64,000 nt of DNA from Rhizomicrobium sp. (GTDB lineage: Bacteria; Pseudomonadota; Alphaproteobacteria; Micropepsales; Micropepsaceae). The position numbers and the translations under genes are program-made. The notes under the pieces were generated by a model that saw nothing but the letters and a program-made list of their open reading frames with translations, had not been told where the DNA came from and searched no databases. Below, one piece after another: positions 17,331 through 25,594 of this stretch. Positions within the stretch are counted from its first letter, which is position 1; every line of letters begins with the position of its first letter. Location: assembly GCA_037200985.1 (NCBI GenBank), contig JBBCGJ010000001.1, positions 4,378,756-4,442,755 of the forward strand, given 5' to 3'.

Positions 17331-18248
17331 ATGTCGGATGGGGCCTCGAAGATTTCCGGCGACGCCATCGAGGACCAGGTCCGCAGCGTGGAGACGCAGA
17401 TCACCTATGTCGCGCCCGGCTCCTTCGTGAACCGCCGCTTCGTGGCGCCGGGCGTGGAGCACAACACCGGCCGCTACGAGCCGCACGCGGTCAGGGTGCG
17501 CGACGGCCGGTCCATCGCGAGCCATTTCACGCTGGACAGGAACGGGTTCCAGCTCTTCGCGCACAAAAGCGCGGTGAAGGACTTTTTCGACAAGGACGCG
17601 GTCGACCGCCTCTATCCGGACGAGGTCGCCGATGCGGTGAAGGCGTTCACCGGCGCCAGTTGCGTCGCCACCATGGGCTGGATGGTCCGCACCTCCGGCG
17701 ACATGTCCCGGTTCAAGCGCGAGGCCGTGGGCTATGCGCATCGCGGCGGGGTTCAGCCGCCGGCGGGCGAGGCGCATGTCGACACCGCGCCCGACCGCGC
17801 CGACCGCGTGGCCGCCACGAATTACGCGCGCTGTTTCCCGAACGGCAAGGGCTATTCGCGCTTTATATACGGCAGCTATTGGCGCGCCTTTTCGGAGCCG
17901 CCGCAGGACGTGCCGCTCGCGGTGTGCGATGCGCGCAGCGTGCGTCCCGACGAGGGGACGACCAACACGCTCTTCATCGTCGACAAGATTCCCGACGCGG
18001 CCGCGATGCTGGGACCGATGGCGAACGAGGACACCGTGCCGGGCGCGTCGATCTTCACCTACAATCCGGCGCATCGCTGGTGGTATTTCTCGAACATGAC
18101 CCGCGACGAGGCATTGCTGATCAAGTTCCACGATTCCGACCGCAGCCGCGCCTGGCGTACGCCGCACACGGCGTTCCGCGATCCGAGCTTTCCCGACGCC
18201 AAGCCGCGCGCCAGCATCGAATTCCGCGTCGTGGCGTATTTCGAATAG
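17331..18248 (+). CDS. CmcJ/NvfI family oxygenase-like protein
   Basis: A 305-residue protein with the signature of the CmcJ/NvfI (GA4 desaturase-like) 2-oxoglutarate/Fe(II) enzyme group. It has an EAHVDTAP segment (His149, Asp151 as putative iron ligands), an FTYNPAHRWWYFSNM segment and a late RTPHTAFRDP segment (His279). Family members hydroxylate or desaturate antibiotics, terpenoids and similar compounds. The ATG directly follows the TAG of the regulator gene, so both are transcribed together. The substrate is unknown. The local regulator and the aromatic genes suggest a xenobiotic or phenolic ligand, as inference only. Confidence 0.82.
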   Translation: MSDGASKISGDAIEDQVRSVETQITYVAPGSFVNRRFVAPGVEHNTGRYEPHAVRVRDGRSIASHFTLDRNGFQLFAHKSAVKDFFDKDAVDRLYPDEVADAVKAFTGASCVATMGWMVRTSGDMSRFKREAVGYAHRGGVQPPAGEAHVDTAPDRADRVAATNYARCFPNGKGYSRFIYGSYWRAFSEPPQDVPLAVCDARSVRPDEGTTNTLFIVDKIPDAAAMLGPMANEDTVPGASIFTYNPAHRWWYFSNMTRDEALLIKFHDSDRSRAWRTPHTAFRDPSFPDAKPRASIEFRVVAYFE

Positions 18249-18261
18249 GCACCCCAAACAC

Positions 18262-18338
18262 TGTCATGCCCGCGCAAGCGTGCATCCAGTGACAGGGCGG
18301 ATGGTGGGATGTGGATTCCCGCCTACGCGGGAATGACA
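18262..18338. repeat. Family B intergenic repeat
   Basis: Begins TGTCATGCCCGCGCAAGCG and ends ATTCCCGCCTACGCGGGAAT-GACA, with an internal degenerate arm. It sits between the convergent CmcJ-like and ligA-like genes. Confidence 0.8.
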
Positions 18339-18367
18339 ATCTGGAATCGGTTCAACAACGCGAAGTA

Positions 18368-18727
18368 TTACCGCGCGTCCGGCACGCGGCGGGTCTTCAG
18401 GAAATCCTCGAAGCTCTCGCCGCGCATGATCGCGTAGATCTCCAGATTGGTGATCTTGACCACGCGCGCGATCTTCTCGATCAGGAACAGCGGCACGCCG
18501 TATTTGATCATGCCCAGCCAGTCGCGGTTGCGCACCAGATCCCATTCGAAGGGCGACAGCCCGGCGTCCCGGCAGGCGCCGGCCTCGTCGGTCGTGAACC
18601 GCGCGCGGTGGTCGGCGAGCCGCAGATTCCACAGGAAGCGGTTCAGCTTGCGCGCCCGATAGCTGCCGCGCACGTCGAACGGATAGGTGCCTTCGAGTTT
18701 CTCGATGCCTTCCAGTTGCGGGTTCAT
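18368..18727 (-). CDS. ligA: Protocatechuate 4,5-dioxygenase alpha-subunit-like protein (LigA family)
   Basis: A 119-residue all-helical protein of the LigA superfamily, the small subunit that caps the active site of class III extradiol dioxygenases. LNRFLWNLRLADHRARF and the later LVRNRDWLGMIKYG segment are family-typical. Its ATG overlaps the stop of the ligB-like gene (4-base ATGA). As a LigBA pair it would cleave the ring of protocatechuate or a related catechol such as gallate or 3-O-methylgallate. No 4-carboxy-HMS dehydrogenase is in the window, so the downstream pathway lies elsewhere. Confidence 0.85.
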   Translation of the reverse strand: MNPQLEGIEKLEGTYPFDVRGSYRARKLNRFLWNLRLADHRARFTTDEAGACRDAGLSPFEWDLVRNRDWLGMIKYGVPLFLIEKIARVVKITNLEIYAIMRGESFEDFLKTRRVPDAR

Positions 18728-19566
18728 GGGCGGATTTCCTCGTACAGGCCGACCGCCATCGCGGTGGAGGTCGCGAGATAATAGCTTTCGTGCAGGGTGC
18801 GCAGCCGACCCGGCAGGGCGCCGCGCATCGCCAGCCACATGATGATCTCGACGCTTTCGGCGCCGCCCAGCCGCACGAAATCGGCATGCGTCATGTCGAG
18901 CAGCTTTTCGGGCGCGCGCACGAACAGCTCCATGAACTCGCGGTCCCAGTTTTCGTTGTTGAAGCCGGCGCGCTCGCCATGCACCTGATGCGACAGCCCG
19001 CCCGTCCCCACGATCACGACCTTCAGGTCCTGCGGAAAGGATTCGACGGCGCGGCGCACCGCCTGGCCGAGCTTGTAGCAGCGCCGCGCCGTCGGCAGCG
19101 GATATTGCACGACGTTCACCGACACCGGCACCAGCGCCGCCGGCCAGGCCGGATCGTGCGGCATCAGCAGGGGCAGCGGCGAGAACACGCCGTGGTCCAG
19201 CGGCCGGTCGAAGAAGGTCGCGATGTCGAACTCGTCGTTGACCAGTTGCTCCGCCAGGTGGATCGAAAGCTCGAGATTGCCCCTGATCGCCGGCAGCGGC
19301 CGCTTGCCGCCGCCTTCGTCCGCCACCTCGAACGCATCGCCGATGCCGATCGCGAAGGTCGGGTAGAGATCGAAGAAGAAGCTGCTCGCATGGTCGTTGA
19401 AGAACGTCACCAGCACGTCGGGCTTTTTCTCCGCCAGCCAGTCGGCCACCGGCTTATAGCCCTCGAACATCGGCGCCCAGGCCGGCTCGTTCTGCTTCTT
19501 CCTGTCGTAGGCCATGGCGATCGTCGGTACGTGCGACGTCCCGATGCCTCCGATAATGCGTGCCAT
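18724..19566 (-). CDS. ligB: Class III extradiol ring-cleavage dioxygenase beta subunit (LigB family)
   Basis: A 280-residue protein. By analogy with Sphingobium LigB the iron ligands are His12 (GTSHVP), His59 (FNDHAS) and a Glu in GGAESVEIIMWL (about residue 240). His193 in GGLSHQVHGER is the catalytic base. It opens the ring of a catechol-type acid using O2 and Fe(II). The start at 19566 is supported by the family N-terminus MARIIGGIGTSHVP. It is translated ahead of, and coupled to, the alpha subunit. Divergent 137 bases away are an alpha/beta hydrolase and an NTF2-like gene. The exact catecholic substrate is open. Confidence 0.9.
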   Translation of the reverse strand: MARIIGGIGTSHVPTIAMAYDRKKQNEPAWAPMFEGYKPVADWLAEKKPDVLVTFFNDHASSFFFDLYPTFAIGIGDAFEVADEGGGKRPLPAIRGNLELSIHLAEQLVNDEFDIATFFDRPLDHGVFSPLPLLMPHDPAWPAALVPVSVNVVQYPLPTARRCYKLGQAVRRAVESFPQDLKVVIVGTGGLSHQVHGERAGFNNENWDREFMELFVRAPEKLLDMTHADFVRLGGAESVEIIMWLAMRGALPGRLRTLHESYYLATSTAMAVGLYEEIRP

Positions 19567-19703
19567 GCTGTGTTCTCCGGGCCCGTTCGCGGACAAACTA
19601 TCAAGGCGAAAGTCGGAACGCACGCGGCAAAGAGCGCGCGCCGCGGGATGCATCGACGGCTCGCCATCGCCTATGATAAAGCCGCGGCTTTCGAGGAAGC
19701 GGG

Positions 19704-20399
19704 ATGAGGCAGGTAGTATTTCTGCTACCAGGATTGCTGTGCGACAGCGCTGTCTGGCGTGCGCAGGCAACATGGCTGGCCGAACGCCACGACGTCCGCG
19801 TGCCGCATTTCTTCGGCTACGATTCCATTCCGGCGATGGCCCGGTCCGTCCTGGCCATGGCGCCGCCGCGCTTCGCCCTGGCCGGCCACTCCATGGGCGC
19901 CCGCGTCGCGATCGAGATCGCCCGCCAGGCGCCCGAACGCGTCGAGCGGCTCGCCCTGCTCGACACCGGCGTGCACGACGTGCGTCCCGGCGAGCGGGAA
20001 GGGCGGCAGGAACTCGTCGATCTCGCCCATGCGCAAGGGATGGAAGCGCTCGCCGCGCGCTGGATCCCGCCCATGCTGGCGCCCGCCGCCGACCCGGGCC
20101 TGATGGCGGAAATCTCCGCCATGGTCTGCCGCGCCACGCCGCTCATCTTCGCGCGCCAGATCCGCGCCCTGCTCACGCGTCCGTCGGCCCAGGCCGTGCT
20201 GCCCGGCATCGCCTGTCCCGTCGACGTCATCGTCGGCCGGCAGGATGGCTGGAGTCCGGTATCCCAGCACGAGGAGATCGTGGCGCTGGTGCCCGGCGCG
20301 CGGATGACGGTCATCGAGGATTGCGGCCATATGGCGCCGCTGGAACAACCGGCGGCGGTCGGCGATATCTTGGCCGCCTGGCTCAACAGGGAAGGATAG
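19704..20399 (+). CDS. Alpha/beta fold hydrolase
   Basis: A compact 231-residue hydrolase. The nucleophile Ser63 lies in AGHSMGAR, an Asp in GRQDGWSP, and the catalytic His in DCGHMAPLEQP. The ATG at 19704 follows GAGGAAGCGGG. It is shorter than the hydrolase at 11246 and lacks a large lid domain. Four bases later an NTF2-like gene begins, so it is a two-gene operon divergent from ligBA. A role in hydrolysing a ring-cleavage lactone or ester is plausible but not proven. Confidence 0.88.
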   Translation: MRQVVFLLPGLLCDSAVWRAQATWLAERHDVRVPHFFGYDSIPAMARSVLAMAPPRFALAGHSMGARVAIEIARQAPERVERLALLDTGVHDVRPGEREGRQELVDLAHAQGMEALAARWIPPMLAPAADPGLMAEISAMVCRATPLIFARQIRALLTRPSAQAVLPGIACPVDVIVGRQDGWSPVSQHEEIVALVPGARMTVIEDCGHMAPLEQPAAVGDILAAWLNREG

Positions 20400-20403
20400 G
20401 CAG

Positions 20404-20862
20404 ATGACGACGGGCGAACTCTCGGTGTCGGAGCGCGTGGCAATATCGCAGGACTGCGTCGCGCTTCTCTTTCGTTTCGCGAAATTGAACGACGACCGCG
20501 ACGCGGACGGGCTGGCGGAGCTGTTCGTGGCCGACGGCGTGTTTCGCCGCCCCACGCTGCCCGACCAGCCTTATGAGGGTCGCGAAGCGATCCGCGCCGG
20601 CTTTCGCGCGAAGCCCGCGAACCTGCTCACCCGCCATGTCATCTGCAATCCGTTCGTCACCGTCTTGAGCGCGAACGAGGCGCGGGCCGACAGCTACATC
20701 CTGCTCTACACCGCGGCGATCGAGCCGGGCGCGAAACTTCCCGTGCCGGCGAACGCCAAGCAGCTTCTGGGCGCCTTCGAAGACGTGATCGTGCGGGACG
20801 GCGACGGGGTGTGGAAGTTCAAGGACCGCAAGGGCTCCCTGGCGATGACGATCGGCGGGTAG
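20404..20862 (+). CDS. Nuclear transport factor 2 (SnoaL-like) family protein
   Basis: A 152-residue protein with the cone-shaped NTF2/SnoaL fold. It has an N-terminal helix (CVALLFRFAKLNDDRDADGLAELF), then FVADGVFRRP and the EGREAIRAGF segment, followed by curved beta strands. This fold houses isomerases, dehydratases and small ring-modifying oxygenase subunits. It follows the alpha/beta hydrolase by four bases. The catalytic residues are not obvious. It may act on the same aromatic-derived intermediate. Confidence 0.8.
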   Translation: MTTGELSVSERVAISQDCVALLFRFAKLNDDRDADGLAELFVADGVFRRPTLPDQPYEGREAIRAGFRAKPANLLTRHVICNPFVTVLSANEARADSYILLYTAAIEPGAKLPVPANAKQLLGAFEDVIVRDGDGVWKFKDRKGSLAMTIGG

Positions 20863-20896
20863 GGCGTTCGTCCGATCGAAGCTGCAACAAAAAGGC

Positions 20897-20982
20897 TGTC
20901 ATGGCCCGCGACTGCGGGCCACCCAGGTGACGCCTTACGGTGCAGACGTCACCTGGGTCCGCCGCATTCGCGGCGGATGACA
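20897..20982. repeat. Family C intergenic repeat (TGTCATGGCCCGC ... GCGGCGGATGACA)
   Basis: Two palindromic arms flank an inverted CACCCAGGTGACG / CGTCACCTGGGT pair. The same element is at 62752-62836, and a related or degenerate one is at 27274-27303 and at 30961-31042. It sits between convergent genes and may act as a transcript end structure. Confidence 0.8.
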
Positions 20983-21006
20983 ATTGATTTTTTTTGACTC
21001 GCGACC

Positions 21007-22152
21007 CTACGCCGCCTTGCGCAGCCGCTTCGACGCGATCTCGGCCCCCTCGCTCAGGGCGCCCAGCTTCTTGTACGCGATAGCGGGATCGAGCTTGCCG
21101 TAGCCGGCGAAGGTCCCGAAGCCGCAATCGGTGCCGGCGATCACGCGCTCGCGGCCCACGATGTCGACCCAGCGTTCGATGCGCTGCGCCACCAGCTCGG
21201 GATGCTCGACATAGTTGCTGCAGGTATCGATCATGCCGGGCACCAGGATCTTGTCATCCGGGATCGGCGCGTTCCGCCAGGCGGCCCATTCGTGCTCGTG
21301 CCGCACATTGGCGCCCTCGAACAGGATCGCCTGGGGCTTGGCCTTGGCGATGGCGCCGAACAGCTTGTCGACCGCGATGTCGTGGTCGTGCGGCCCCTCG
21401 TAATTGCCCCAGCAGATGTGCATGCGAACCCGCGACGCATCGATGCCGTCGAGCGCATGGTTCATCGCCTCGACATGCAGTTCGGCGCGCTTGAGGAAGT
21501 CCGCCTCGCTCAGGTCCTGGAAGGCGATATGCGCCGCCATCGCGAGATCGGGACAGTCGAGCTGCAGCAGCAGGCCCGAATCCACGATGGTGCGGTATTC
21601 CGCCTTCATCGCCTCCGCGATCGCCGCCAGATAGGCCTCGTGCGTCGGATAGAATTGGTTCGGCTGGAACGCGGTGACGAGGCCGGGCGAGGCGGAGTTC
21701 ATGAACGCCTCGGCCACGCCGTTCTTCTGCGCCGCGGCCTTGAGGTTTTCGATGTCGGTGTGCAGCGGACCCAGGTCTTTCACCGCGACCGGCCCGATGC
21801 AGGACGAGCGGCGGAATTCCTGCGTGCCGGTCATCCGCGCCATCTTCTGGCGGAATTCCGGATAGTCCTTGAGGTCGAGCGCCACGCGCCGCTCATTGTC
21901 GCCGCCGAAGCCGGTCAGCCGGTCCATCATATAGGTCGAATAGCTGACCTTGCTCTGCTCGCCGTCGCTCGGCACATCGACGCCGGCCTGCTTCTGCCGC
22001 GCGACCGCGTCGAACACCGCGTCGCGCACCACGCCGTCGAACGCGGCGTCCGCCTCGCCGCGATCCTTGCGCAGGAGCGCGTCCACCAGCGTCTGCGAAC
22101 GCGGCAGGCTGCCGACATGGGTGGTCAGGATTTTATCGCCGCTATGACGCAT
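21007..22152 (-). CDS. Cobalamin-independent methionine synthase II (MetE C-terminal-like) family protein
   Basis: A 381-residue protein resembling only the C-terminal, zinc-binding barrel of MetE. It has HxC-type ligands in HICWGNYEG and a late Cys in GTDCGFGTF, with an N-terminal TTHVGSLPR signature. Members move methyl groups between thiols or corrinoids or act on sulfur compounds without the N-terminal domain. The ATG at 22152 has AGGAGACC upstream, so I prefer it over the in-frame ATG at 22179. Being close to the THF O-demethylase gene it may consume or recycle methyl groups, but the acceptor is not known. Confidence 0.85.
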   Translation of the reverse strand: MRHSGDKILTTHVGSLPRSQTLVDALLRKDRGEADAAFDGVVRDAVFDAVARQKQAGVDVPSDGEQSKVSYSTYMMDRLTGFGGDNERRVALDLKDYPEFRQKMARMTGTQEFRRSSCIGPVAVKDLGPLHTDIENLKAAAQKNGVAEAFMNSASPGLVTAFQPNQFYPTHEAYLAAIAEAMKAEYRTIVDSGLLLQLDCPDLAMAAHIAFQDLSEADFLKRAELHVEAMNHALDGIDASRVRMHICWGNYEGPHDHDIAVDKLFGAIAKAKPQAILFEGANVRHEHEWAAWRNAPIPDDKILVPGMIDTCSNYVEHPELVAQRIERWVDIVGRERVIAGTDCGFGTFAGYGKLDPAIAYKKLGALSEGAEIASKRLRKAA

Positions 22153-22335
22153 GCAGGTCTCCTCATGGCGCGGATTCACGGTCCTCGCGCGCTGTCAGCA
22201 ATGGTTGAGTTCACAATTGGCGCATTCACCGGCCGGGGCAAAGTGGTAAGATTTATACCAGAATACATCTGCTTCTGGATGTGCTTGATCCTGCTGATCT
22301 AAAGCTATTCCAAGGCTATTCCAACGAGGCGTTTC

Positions 22336-23208
22336 GTGTCGAACAAGGTCATCATCACCTGCGCCGTCACGGGATCGTCTCCCGTACCCGATCATCCGGA
22401 TTTCCCCAAGTCCAACGAGCAGGTCGCCAACGCGGCGCTCGAGGCGGGGGAGGCCGGCGCCTCGATCATCCACGTCCATGTCCGCAAGCCGGACGGCTCG
22501 CAGTCGGTGGATTTCGAGGACTATGAAGAGGTCTACAACCGCATCCGGCAGAAGAACAACGAGCTGATCATCAATCTCACGACCGGTCCCGGCTGCAACT
22601 GGATCCAGTCGGACGAGGACCCGATGATGCCCGGCCCCGGCGCCCAGGTGTTCACCGCCGAGAAGCGGCTGGAGCATATCGAGCGCCTGCGTCCGGAAAT
22701 GTGCACGCTCGACATCTGCACCATGCAGATCTTCGGCACGGTGGCGATCAACACCAAGAAGATGATGACCAAGATGGGTCACATGATCCGCGACATGGGC
22801 GTCAAGCCGGAGATCGAGGTGTTCGACACCGGCGACCTGGTCTTCGCGGACGACCTCATCGCGGACGGCGTGCTCGACGGCCCCGGCGTCTTTTCCGTCG
22901 TGATGGGCACCAAATACGGCATCCCCGCCGATCCCGAAGCGATGATCTATTGCAAGAACCGCCTGCCCAAGGGCGCGATCTGGCAGGGCTTCGGCATCTC
23001 CAAGCACACCTGGGCGATGGCGGCGCAGTCGGTGATCCTGGGCGGCAATGTCCGCACCGGCTTCGAGGATTCGACCTATCTCGGACCGGGCCGGCAGGCG
23101 CGCTCCAACGGCACCATGGTGATGCAGGCCGCCGAGCTGGTGGAGCGCCTCGGCCGCGAGGTCGCGACGCCCCGCGAGGCGCGCAAGCAATTGGGACTGC
23201 CTCACTAG
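22336..23208 (+). CDS. BKACE family protein (3-keto-5-aminohexanoate cleavage enzyme-like, DUF849)
   Basis: A 290-residue TIM-barrel metalloenzyme of the beta-keto acid cleavage family. It has the IIHVHVR segment (metal-binding HxH), then a LNLTTG-like stretch (IINLTTGPG) and GGNVRTGFED. It splits a beta-keto acid with acetyl-CoA into acetoacetyl-CoA and a CoA ester. The start is a GTG at 22336 with a weak GAGG. The next gene (LigE-like) begins 49 bases later and the LigM-like gene follows, so it probably belongs to the same operon. The keto-acid partner cannot be read from sequence. Confidence 0.85.
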   Translation: MSNKVIITCAVTGSSPVPDHPDFPKSNEQVANAALEAGEAGASIIHVHVRKPDGSQSVDFEDYEEVYNRIRQKNNELIINLTTGPGCNWIQSDEDPMMPGPGAQVFTAEKRLEHIERLRPEMCTLDICTMQIFGTVAINTKKMMTKMGHMIRDMGVKPEIEVFDTGDLVFADDLIADGVLDGPGVFSVVMGTKYGIPADPEAMIYCKNRLPKGAIWQGFGISKHTWAMAAQSVILGGNVRTGFEDSTYLGPGRQARSNGTMVMQAAELVERLGREVATPREARKQLGLPH

Positions 23209-23257
23209 AAGGCGGCCCGGGCGGCGGCAGGCGCCGCGCGCCCAAGAGGGACGGAAC

Positions 23258-24001
23258 ATGGCCAAGGACAACACGATCACGCTCTTCGATCTTCAGCTCG
23301 CGAGCGGCTGCACCATCAGCCCCTTCGTCTGGGCGACGAAATACGCGCTGAAGCACAAGGGCTTCGACATCGACATCGTGCCCGGCGGCTTCACCGGCAT
23401 CCAGGAGCGCACCAAGGGCTTCGCCGACCGCGTGCCGGTCATCGTCGACGACGGCCATTGGGTGAAGGACAGCTGGGACATCGCCGAATATCTCGACAAG
23501 ACCTATCCCGACCGGCCGATGCTGATCGAAGGCGACAGCATGAAGGTGCTGACCAAATTCATCGACGCCTGGCTCTGGGCGACCGCCATCCGGCCGTGGT
23601 TCTCCTGCTACATCCTCGATTACCACGATCTGTCGCTGCCGCAGGACCATGCCTATGTCCGCGAAAGCCGCGAGACGATGTTCCTGCAGGGCCGCAAGCT
23701 GGAAGACGTCCAGGCGGGCCGGGAAGAGCGCCTGCCGCTGGTGCCGCCGGAGCTCGAACCCTTCCGCGTCCTCTTGAAGGACACCAAATGGCTCGGCGGC
23801 GACAAGCCGAACTACGCGGATTATCGCGCGCTCGCCGTGTTCCTGTGGACCGCGTCCGTCGCGAAAATCCCGCCGCTTTATGCCGACGATCCGCTCAAGG
23901 ACTGGATCGACCGCGGCTTCGATCTCTATGGCGGCCTCGGCCGCCATCCCGGCATGCACACTCTTTTCGGCCTTCCCAAGCCAGAGGCCAAGGCCGCCTG
24001 A
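23258..24001 (+). CDS. ligE: Glutathione S-transferase family beta-etherase-like protein (LigE-type)
   Basis: A 247-residue GST with a long stretch nearly superimposable on Sphingobium LigE: an N-terminal NTITLFDLQLASGCTISP segment, then FDIDIVPGGFTGI, RVPVIVDDG and the later CYILDYHDLSLPQD. LigE cleaves beta-aryl ether bonds of lignin dimers with glutathione. It lacks the roughly 35-residue C-terminal tail of the Sphingobium protein. GGGACGG lies before the ATG. It sits 25 bases before the LigM-like gene. Assignment to the LigE branch is from remembered family sequence. Enantiomer specificity is not deducible. Confidence 0.88.
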   Translation: MAKDNTITLFDLQLASGCTISPFVWATKYALKHKGFDIDIVPGGFTGIQERTKGFADRVPVIVDDGHWVKDSWDIAEYLDKTYPDRPMLIEGDSMKVLTKFIDAWLWATAIRPWFSCYILDYHDLSLPQDHAYVRESRETMFLQGRKLEDVQAGREERLPLVPPELEPFRVLLKDTKWLGGDKPNYADYRALAVFLWTASVAKIPPLYADDPLKDWIDRGFDLYGGLGRHPGMHTLFGLPKPEAKAA

Positions 24002-24026
24002 ACGATTATCCGGAGAACAAGGACCT

Positions 24027-25424
24027 ATGAGCGAGAAGACCCTCGAAGATCTGATTCAAGCATCGGGCAATGTCGTCGAGATGCTGCGCAATTCGCAGTC
24101 CGGCCCGAACGTCTATCCCGGCGTGAAGCCGGAATACACCAACTGGCGCGACGAGCAGAACGCCTGGCAGAAGACCGCCGTGCTGTTCAACCAGTCCTAT
24201 CACATGGCCGATCTGGCGGTCGAAGGGCCGGACGCGTTCAAGCTGCTGAACTATCTGGCGCCGAACAGCTTCAAGGGCTTCGTGCCGGGCCGCGCCAAGC
24301 AGTTCGCGCCCGTCAGCCATGAAGGATACCTCATCGGCGACGTCATCATGTTCTATCTCGCCGAGAACAAGTTCAACCTCGTCGGCCGCGCGCCGGCGCT
24401 GGAATGGGTCCAGTTCCATGCCGCCAGCGGCAAGTGGGACGTCAAGGCAGAGCTCGACCAGCGCACCGCGCTGCGCGCCGACGGCAAGCGCAAGGTGTGG
24501 CGCTACCAGATCCAGGGCCCCAATGCGATGAAGGTGCTGGAGAAGGCGCTGGGCAAGACGCCGGAGGAGCTCAAGTTCTTCCACATGCGCGACATCGAGA
24601 TTGCGGGCAAGCCGGTCACCGCGCTGCGCCACGGCATGTCGGGCCAGCCGGGCTGGGAATTGTTCGGACCCTGGGGCGACGCCGAAGCGGTGCACGCGGC
24701 GCTGGTCAAGGCCGGCGAGGAATTCGGCCTGCGCCTGGTCGGCGGCCGCGCCTATTCGACCAACGCGCTGGAATCGGGCTGGATTCCGTCGCCGCTGCCC
24801 GCCGTCTATTCCGGCGAGACGATGAAGCCCTACCGCCAATGGCTGACGGCCAAGAGCTATGAGGCCGCGGCCTCGCTGGGCGGCAGCCTGATCTCCAACC
24901 GGATCGAGGACTATTACCTGACGCCGTGGGACATCGGCTATGGCGGCTTCGTCAAGTTCGACCACGACTTCATCGGCCGCGAGGCGCTGGAGAAGATCGC
25001 GCCTGGGCCGCACCGCAAGAAGGTGACGCTGGCGCTGAACAATGACGACGTGACCCGCACGTTCAACACGATGTTCAACAAGGCGGTGCGCGCGAAATAT
25101 TTCGACTCGCCGTCGGCGGTCTATTGCATGCATCTCTACGACCGCGTGCTGTCGGGCTCGAAGGCCGCGGGCCTGTCGACATGGATCGGCTACAGCAGCA
25201 ACGAAGGCAAGATGCTGACGCTCGCGATCCTCGACGCCGAATTCGCCGAGCCTGGCAACGAGGTGACGCTGATCTGGGGCGAGCCGAACGGCGGCACGAC
25301 CAAGCCGACCGTCGAGCCGCATGTGCAGACCGAAATCCGCGCCGTGGTCAGCCCGTCGCCCTATACGGAGGTGGTCCGCCAGGGCTACGCCCCCGGCGGC
25401 TGGCGCGGGACGGCGCAGGGCTGA
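24027..25424 (+). CDS. ligM: Tetrahydrofolate-dependent aryl-methyl-ether O-demethylase (LigM/DesA family)
   Basis: A 465-residue GcvT-fold protein (aminomethyltransferase-like). It matches LigM/DesA in the N-terminal GNVVEMLRNSQSG segment and SNAL-like ESGWIPSPLPA segment, in NRIEDYYLTPWDIGYGGFVKFDHDF, and in the C-terminal VSPSPYTEVVRQGY. These enzymes move the methyl group of vanillate, 3-O-methylgallate or syringate to tetrahydrofolate. The ATG at 24027 is supported by the family N-terminus. It is the last gene of a 22336-25424 unit ending before a family B repeat. No metF or folD neighbour is visible, so methyl-THF must be handled elsewhere. Confidence 0.9.
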   Translation: MSEKTLEDLIQASGNVVEMLRNSQSGPNVYPGVKPEYTNWRDEQNAWQKTAVLFNQSYHMADLAVEGPDAFKLLNYLAPNSFKGFVPGRAKQFAPVSHEGYLIGDVIMFYLAENKFNLVGRAPALEWVQFHAASGKWDVKAELDQRTALRADGKRKVWRYQIQGPNAMKVLEKALGKTPEELKFFHMRDIEIAGKPVTALRHGMSGQPGWELFGPWGDAEAVHAALVKAGEEFGLRLVGGRAYSTNALESGWIPSPLPAVYSGETMKPYRQWLTAKSYEAAASLGGSLISNRIEDYYLTPWDIGYGGFVKFDHDFIGREALEKIAPGPHRKKVTLALNNDDVTRTFNTMFNKAVRAKYFDSPSAVYCMHLYDRVLSGSKAAGLSTWIGYSSNEGKMLTLAILDAEFAEPGNEVTLIWGEPNGGTTKPTVEPHVQTEIRAVVSPSPYTEVVRQGYAPGGWRGTAQG

Positions 25425-25447
25425 GCGGCCTGCCGATTTAAGTACCT

Positions 25448-25525
25448 TGTCATGCCCGCGCAGGCGGGCATCCGGGGGACTGGGAAGGTGGCCAAGACTG
25501 GATTCCCGCTTTCGCGGGAATGACA
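25448..25525. repeat. Family B intergenic repeat
   Basis: TGTCATGCCCGCGCAGGCGG at one end and ATTCCCGCTTTCGCGGGAAT followed by GACA at the other. It ends 70 bases before the GMC oxidoreductase start. Confidence 0.85.
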
Positions 25526-25594
25526 TCTTGGAAGGGATTCGGTCCGAAGCCATCTTGCCCTAACATAAGAAAAAACCGCTGGGAGGCGATGCAC

